From positions 1 to 43,483 of the forward strand of contig NZ_JOAK01000043.1 in the NCBI RefSeq assembly GCF_000720455.1: DNA of 43,483 nt, written 5' to 3'. Below, in pieces: positions 40,838 through 43,483 of the stretch. This stretch comes from Streptomyces virginiae (lineage in GTDB: Bacteria > Actinomycetota > Actinomycetes > Streptomycetales > Streptomycetaceae). The number at the start of each line of letters is the position of its first letter. Positions within the stretch are counted from its first letter, which is position 1. Both the position numbers and the translations under genes were made by a program. A model generated the notes under the pieces. That model did not search any database. It was not told the DNA's origin and was given only the letters and a program-made list of their open reading frames with translations.

Positions 40838-42292
40838 ATGGCCAGGCTGAGTGCGGGGCAGGGAGTGCTGCGCCGCAAACCGATCGAGCACATCGAAGAA
40901 CCGGAAGGGGCGCTCAGCGAGCAGCTCACGCGCACCCTCGGCCTGTGGCAGCTCACCGCGATCGGGGTCGGCGGCATCATCGGCGCCGGGATCTTCACCC
41001 TGGCCGGGACGGTCGCCAACGGTGTCGCCGGCCCCGCCGTGCTGGTCTCCTTCCTGATCGCCGGTGTGGCCAGCGCCGCGGCCGCGTTCTCCTACGCGGA
41101 GTTCGCCGGGCTGATCCCGAAGGCGGGTTCCGCCTACACCTACGGGTACGCCGTCCTGGGCGAGCTGGTGGGCTGGTTCATCGGGTGGGACCTGCTGCTG
41201 GAGTACACGGCCATCGTGGCGGTCGTCGGCATCGGGATCTCGGGCTACTTCAACTTCCTCCTGGTCGAGACGGGCGCGGCGCTGCCCACCTGGATGCTGG
41301 GGGCGCCGGGGACCGGTGACGGCCACCGCTTCGACATGATCGCCGCCGTCCTGTGCCTGTTCACCGCGTACATGCTGAACCTGGGGATCAAGAGCGCCGC
41401 ACGGTTCGAGACGGTCGTCGTCGTCCTGAAGGTCCTGGTCGTCCTCCTGGTCATCGTCGTCGGCTTCTTCCACATCGACACCTCCAACTACACGCCCTTC
41501 TTCCCCTACGGGGTGGGGGGTGCCTTCACCGGCGCGGCGACGGTCTTCTTCGCGGTCTTCGGCTACGACGCGATGAGCACGGCGGCGGAGGAGTCCAAGG
41601 ACGCCCAGCGCCACATGCCGCGGGCGATCCTCTACTCCCTGGCCATCGCCATGGTCCTGTACGTGCTCGCCTGCCTGGTCCTGACGGGTATGCAGAAGTA
41701 CACGGAGATCGACCCGGAGAGCGGTTTCTCCAGCGCGTTCAAGGCCGTCGGGCTGGACGTGGTCGCGGACATCATCGCGGTCGGGGCGATCATCGGCATC
41801 CTCACCGTGATGTTCACGTTCATGCTGGGTGTGACGCGCGTGTGGTTCTCCATGAGCCGCGACGGGCTGCTGCCCCGCTGGTTCGCCAAGACGCATCCGA
41901 CCCGGCACGTGCCGACCCGGGTCACGTGGATCGTCGGTGTGGCGTCCGCGGTCATCGCCGGCCTCGTCCCGATCGGGGAGGCGGCGGAGCTGACGAACAT
42001 CGGCATCCTCCTCGCCTTCGCCGTCGTGTGCACCGCGGTCATCGTGCTGCGCTACCGGCGCCCCGACCTGCCGCGCACCTTCCGCACCCCGCTCATGCCG
42101 TTCACTCCCGCCCTCGGCGTGGTGGCCTCGATCTGGCTCATCACCTACCTGCGGGTGGAGACGTGGATCCGCTTCGCGGTGTGGTTCCTCATCGGGCTGG
42201 TCATCTACTTCACCTACTCCTACCGCCACTCCAAGCTGGCCGGGACCACCACGGGGGACGGGCCGGCGGACCGGGCCGGGACCGGGGGCTGA
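40838..42292 (+). CDS. Cationic amino acid transporter-type APC permease
   Basis: 484 aa; the ATG at 40838 has GAAAGGA at a 7-nt spacer, so an in-frame GTG 6 nt upstream is excluded. Twelve or more membrane segments. Conserved APC blocks: LTAIGVGGIIGAGIFTLAG (helix 1), GLIPKAGSAYTYGYAVLGEL, the helix 6 region VFFAVFGYDAMSTAAEESKD and FSMSRDGLLPRWFAKTHPT. The FGYDAMSTAAEE and MSRDGLLP forms are those of the CAT/YfnA subgroup. It imports or exchanges amino acids by proton symport or exchange. It is monocistronic and convergent with the DUF2267 genes. Confidence 0.92.
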   Translation: MARLSAGQGVLRRKPIEHIEEPEGALSEQLTRTLGLWQLTAIGVGGIIGAGIFTLAGTVANGVAGPAVLVSFLIAGVASAAAAFSYAEFAGLIPKAGSAYTYGYAVLGELVGWFIGWDLLLEYTAIVAVVGIGISGYFNFLLVETGAALPTWMLGAPGTGDGHRFDMIAAVLCLFTAYMLNLGIKSAARFETVVVVLKVLVVLLVIVVGFFHIDTSNYTPFFPYGVGGAFTGAATVFFAVFGYDAMSTAAEESKDAQRHMPRAILYSLAIAMVLYVLACLVLTGMQKYTEIDPESGFSSAFKAVGLDVVADIIAVGAIIGILTVMFTFMLGVTRVWFSMSRDGLLPRWFAKTHPTRHVPTRVTWIVGVASAVIAGLVPIGEAAELTNIGILLAFAVVCTAVIVLRYRRPDLPRTFRTPLMPFTPALGVVASIWLITYLRVETWIRFAVWFLIGLVIYFTYSYRHSKLAGTTTGDGPADRAGTGG

Positions 42293-42301
42293 CGGCGGGC
42301 C

Positions 42302-42334
42302 CCCGCCCGCGGACCGCGTCCGGGCGCGGGCGGG
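42302..42334. terminator. Hairpin between convergent permease and DUF2267 genes
   Basis: A 10-bp stem (CCCGCCCGCG / CGCGGGCGGG) with a 13-nt loop, 10 bp past the permease stop. The whole gap is G/C-only, so other pairings are possible. Confidence 0.5.
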
Positions 42335-42364
42335 CGGGGGCGGGGACCGCGGGCGGGGGCGGGA

Positions 42365-42811
42365 TCAGGCGGCGGCAGGCTCGGGCCTGCGCAGTTGTGC
42401 CTGCCCGAAGAGGAGGGCGTAGCCGTCGGGGAGCCGGTGCAGGATCCGGGCGAGGAGGCCGGGTCCGGCGAGGCGGGCGACGACCGCGAGGACGGCTCCG
42501 GTGTCCCAGCGGGCGACGGCGGGGCTGGTGCCGGTACGGGCCGCCAGGTCCTTGACGAAGCCCCAGCCGGTGAGCGGTTCGGCGTCGGGGATCTGGGCGG
42601 TCAGCGCGAGAGCGGCCTCGACGGGCAGGGCCTGTGCGAGGTCGACGCGCTCGTCCGCGGTGACCTGCCGGCCGAGGGCGGCCAGGACGGCGCGGACGGC
42701 TTCTTCGGCGCGTTCGCGGGTGGGGTAGGCGCCTTCGTGGCGCACGCGCTCCAGCATCCGGTCGAACGTCATGGCGGGCTGGGTCTGGTTCGGGCGGGGC
42801 CGGTCGTACAT
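42365..42811 (-). CDS. DUF2267 protein (first copy)
   Basis: 148 aa from the ATG at 42811; an internal ATG at 42772 (MTFDRMLERV) is possible, and neither has a strong ribosome site. All-helical DUF2267 sequence: RMLERVRHEGAYPTRERAEE, AVRAVLAALGRQVTADERVD, LAQALP and, near the end, LARILHRLPDGYALLFG. It is homologous over its whole length to the next upstream gene (43279-42884), but its ending QAQLRRPEPAAA differs. Family function is unknown; members are often near stress or heat-shock genes, as here. Confidence 0.85.
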   Translation of the reverse strand: MYDRPRPNQTQPAMTFDRMLERVRHEGAYPTRERAEEAVRAVLAALGRQVTADERVDLAQALPVEAALALTAQIPDAEPLTGWGFVKDLAARTGTSPAVARWDTGAVLAVVARLAGPGLLARILHRLPDGYALLFGQAQLRRPEPAAA

Positions 42812-42883
42812 GGTGCTGCGGTTGCCTTTCTCTTCGAAGGTCCGGCTCGGGACGGCGGTGGCGGCAACGGTGGCGGCGGGCGG

Positions 42884-43279
42884 TCAGACGGGCCGGGGGT
42901 GGCCGAAGAGGACGTCGTAGCCGACGGGGAGCTGGAGCAGGACCTCGCGGGTGAGGGTGTCGCCCGCCGCGGCGGCGACGGTGGACAGGACCGCGCCGAT
43001 GTCCCACAGGGCTGTCGTCTCGGTGGCGCCCTCGATCCAGGCCGCGGTCGCTCGGACGAAGCGTTCCGGGGAGAGCGGTTCGGCGGCCTGCAGCGGGTTC
43101 AGCAGGATCAGGGCGTAGGTCTCGGGGAGCCTGGCGGCCAGCTCGGCCCGCACGGTGCCCACCAGGTGGGCGCCCAGCAGGGCCAGGACGACGCGGGCCG
43201 CCCGCTCGGCTTCCGCCCGGGTCGGGTACTCGCCGCGTTCGCGGACGTGGTCCAGGAACGCTTCCGGGCGCATCGGCAT
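42884..43279 (-). CDS. DUF2267 protein (second copy)
   Basis: 131 aa; the ATG at 43279 has the near-perfect ribosome site GGAGGTGAT. It has the same helical layout as the downstream copy: FLDHVRERGEYPTRAEAERA, ARVVLALLGAHLVGTVRAEL, ARLPETYALI and LTREVLLQLPVGYDVLFGHP. The two are tandem paralogues 72 bp apart and probably one operon, lying just downstream of hsp20 in the same orientation. Function unknown. Confidence 0.85.
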   Translation of the reverse strand: MPMRPEAFLDHVRERGEYPTRAEAERAARVVLALLGAHLVGTVRAELAARLPETYALILLNPLQAAEPLSPERFVRATAAWIEGATETTALWDIGAVLSTVAAAAGDTLTREVLLQLPVGYDVLFGHPRPV

Positions 43280-43323
43280 TCACATCACCTCCGGGGCAGG
43301 GCTGGGGTGAGGTGCGAGGGGGC

Positions 43324-43368
43324 GCGGAGGACGGGGTGCCGGAGGGGATCGGTGTCCCCGTCCTCCGC
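43324..43368 (-). terminator. Terminator of the hsp20 gene
   Basis: A 13-bp stem (GCGGAGGACGGGG / CCCCGTCCTCCGC) with a 19-nt loop, 17 bp past the hsp20 stop codon on the minus strand. Confidence 0.65.
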
Positions 43369-43384
43369 CGCCGGGGCGGGGTGC

Positions 43385-43483
43385 TCAGCCGGAGATCTGC
43401 TTGCGGCCGGACTCGCCGCCGATGCTGATCTTGCGGGGCTTGGCGCGCTCGGCGATCGGGATCCGCAGGGTCAGGACACCCGC
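43385..43483 (-). CDS. Hsp20/alpha-crystallin small heat-shock protein, C-terminal end only
   Basis: Only the last 32 codons are in the window. They read AGVLTLRIPIAERAKPRKIS and end GGESGRKQISG before the TGA at 43385. GVLTLRIPxxExxKPRxIxI is the final strand and the I-x-I/V-type tail of Hsp20 chaperones (consensus GVLTVTLPKxxxxxPRxIxV). These ATP-independent chaperones hold unfolding proteins. The start and promoter lie outside the window. Confidence 0.9.
   Translation of the reverse strand, partial: AGVLTLRIPIAERAKPRKISIGGESGRKQISG

Noticed and set aside
39905..42229. A 774-codon minus-strand open frame opposite the ferritin-like and permease genes
   Set aside because: Composition is Asp/Gly/Arg/His shadow sequence. 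The plus strand holds two well-supported genes with good starts and motifs.

Overview
The window is high-GC actinobacterial DNA, almost certainly from Streptomyces or a close relative. The signs are G/C-rich third codon positions, frequent GTG/TTG starts, GGAGG ribosome sites, a Streptomyces-type secreted transglutaminase, snapalysin, CsbD and DUF2267 proteins, and many secreted proteins. Long perfect hairpins without T-tracts separate convergent genes. The gene content (accessory, secreted, orphan and decayed genes, with no ribosomal or central-metabolism operons) suggests a chromosome arm, an integrated element or linear-plasmid-derived DNA rather than the core.

Left accessory block (1-4.8 kb). 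It opens with a strikingly G-poor, A/C-rich stretch. Small element-type genes follow: a frameshifted gene at 277-473, a double-CxxC zinc-ribbon protein, a small gene split by about 680 bp carrying a membrane PH-like gene, and a 75-aa protein with a paralogue 32 kb away. The highlight is a minus-strand, translationally coupled pair (4342-2178) resembling the telomere-associated protein / terminal protein (Tap/Tpg) module of linear Streptomyces replicons. Its sequence looks clearly divergent. The promoter region carries GATGC boxes at exact 20-bp spacing, and a cluster of palindromes lies just upstream.

4.8-13.3 kb: a SAM methyltransferase, a small stress-type group (two small membrane proteins and CsbD), a decayed short-chain dehydrogenase, a SUKH/SMI1-like protein, a snapalysin metalloprotease and a large pentapeptide-repeat membrane protein.

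13.4-22.8 kb: an SseB-DUF1266 protein, secreted or membrane proteins including protein-glutamine gamma-glutamyltransferase, a DUF4232-type lipoprotein, an APH-fold kinase and a tyrosinase-type copper oxidase with an unusual N-terminal domain.

23-28.9 kb: an OmpR-type two-component system divergent from a second MurG-like glycosyltransferase coupled to a LegB-like sugar-nucleotide dehydratase. Direct repeats lie in the 74-bp intergenic space. A NarK-type MFS transporter follows.

28.9-43.5 kb: an RNase Z-like hydrolase, an NlpC/P60 hydrolase with a small secreted partner, a rhomboid-like membrane protein, a deoxynucleoside kinase, a sialidase-fold secreted protein, an acyltransferase-3, a ferritin-like protein whose probably leaderless promoter is framed by two palindromic operators, a cationic amino acid permease, tandem DUF2267 proteins and the 3' end of an hsp20 gene. 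Remnants (amidase C-terminus, lectin fragment) and short tandem repeats lie between these genes.

All calls come from reading the sequence and from memory of protein families. No database search was run.
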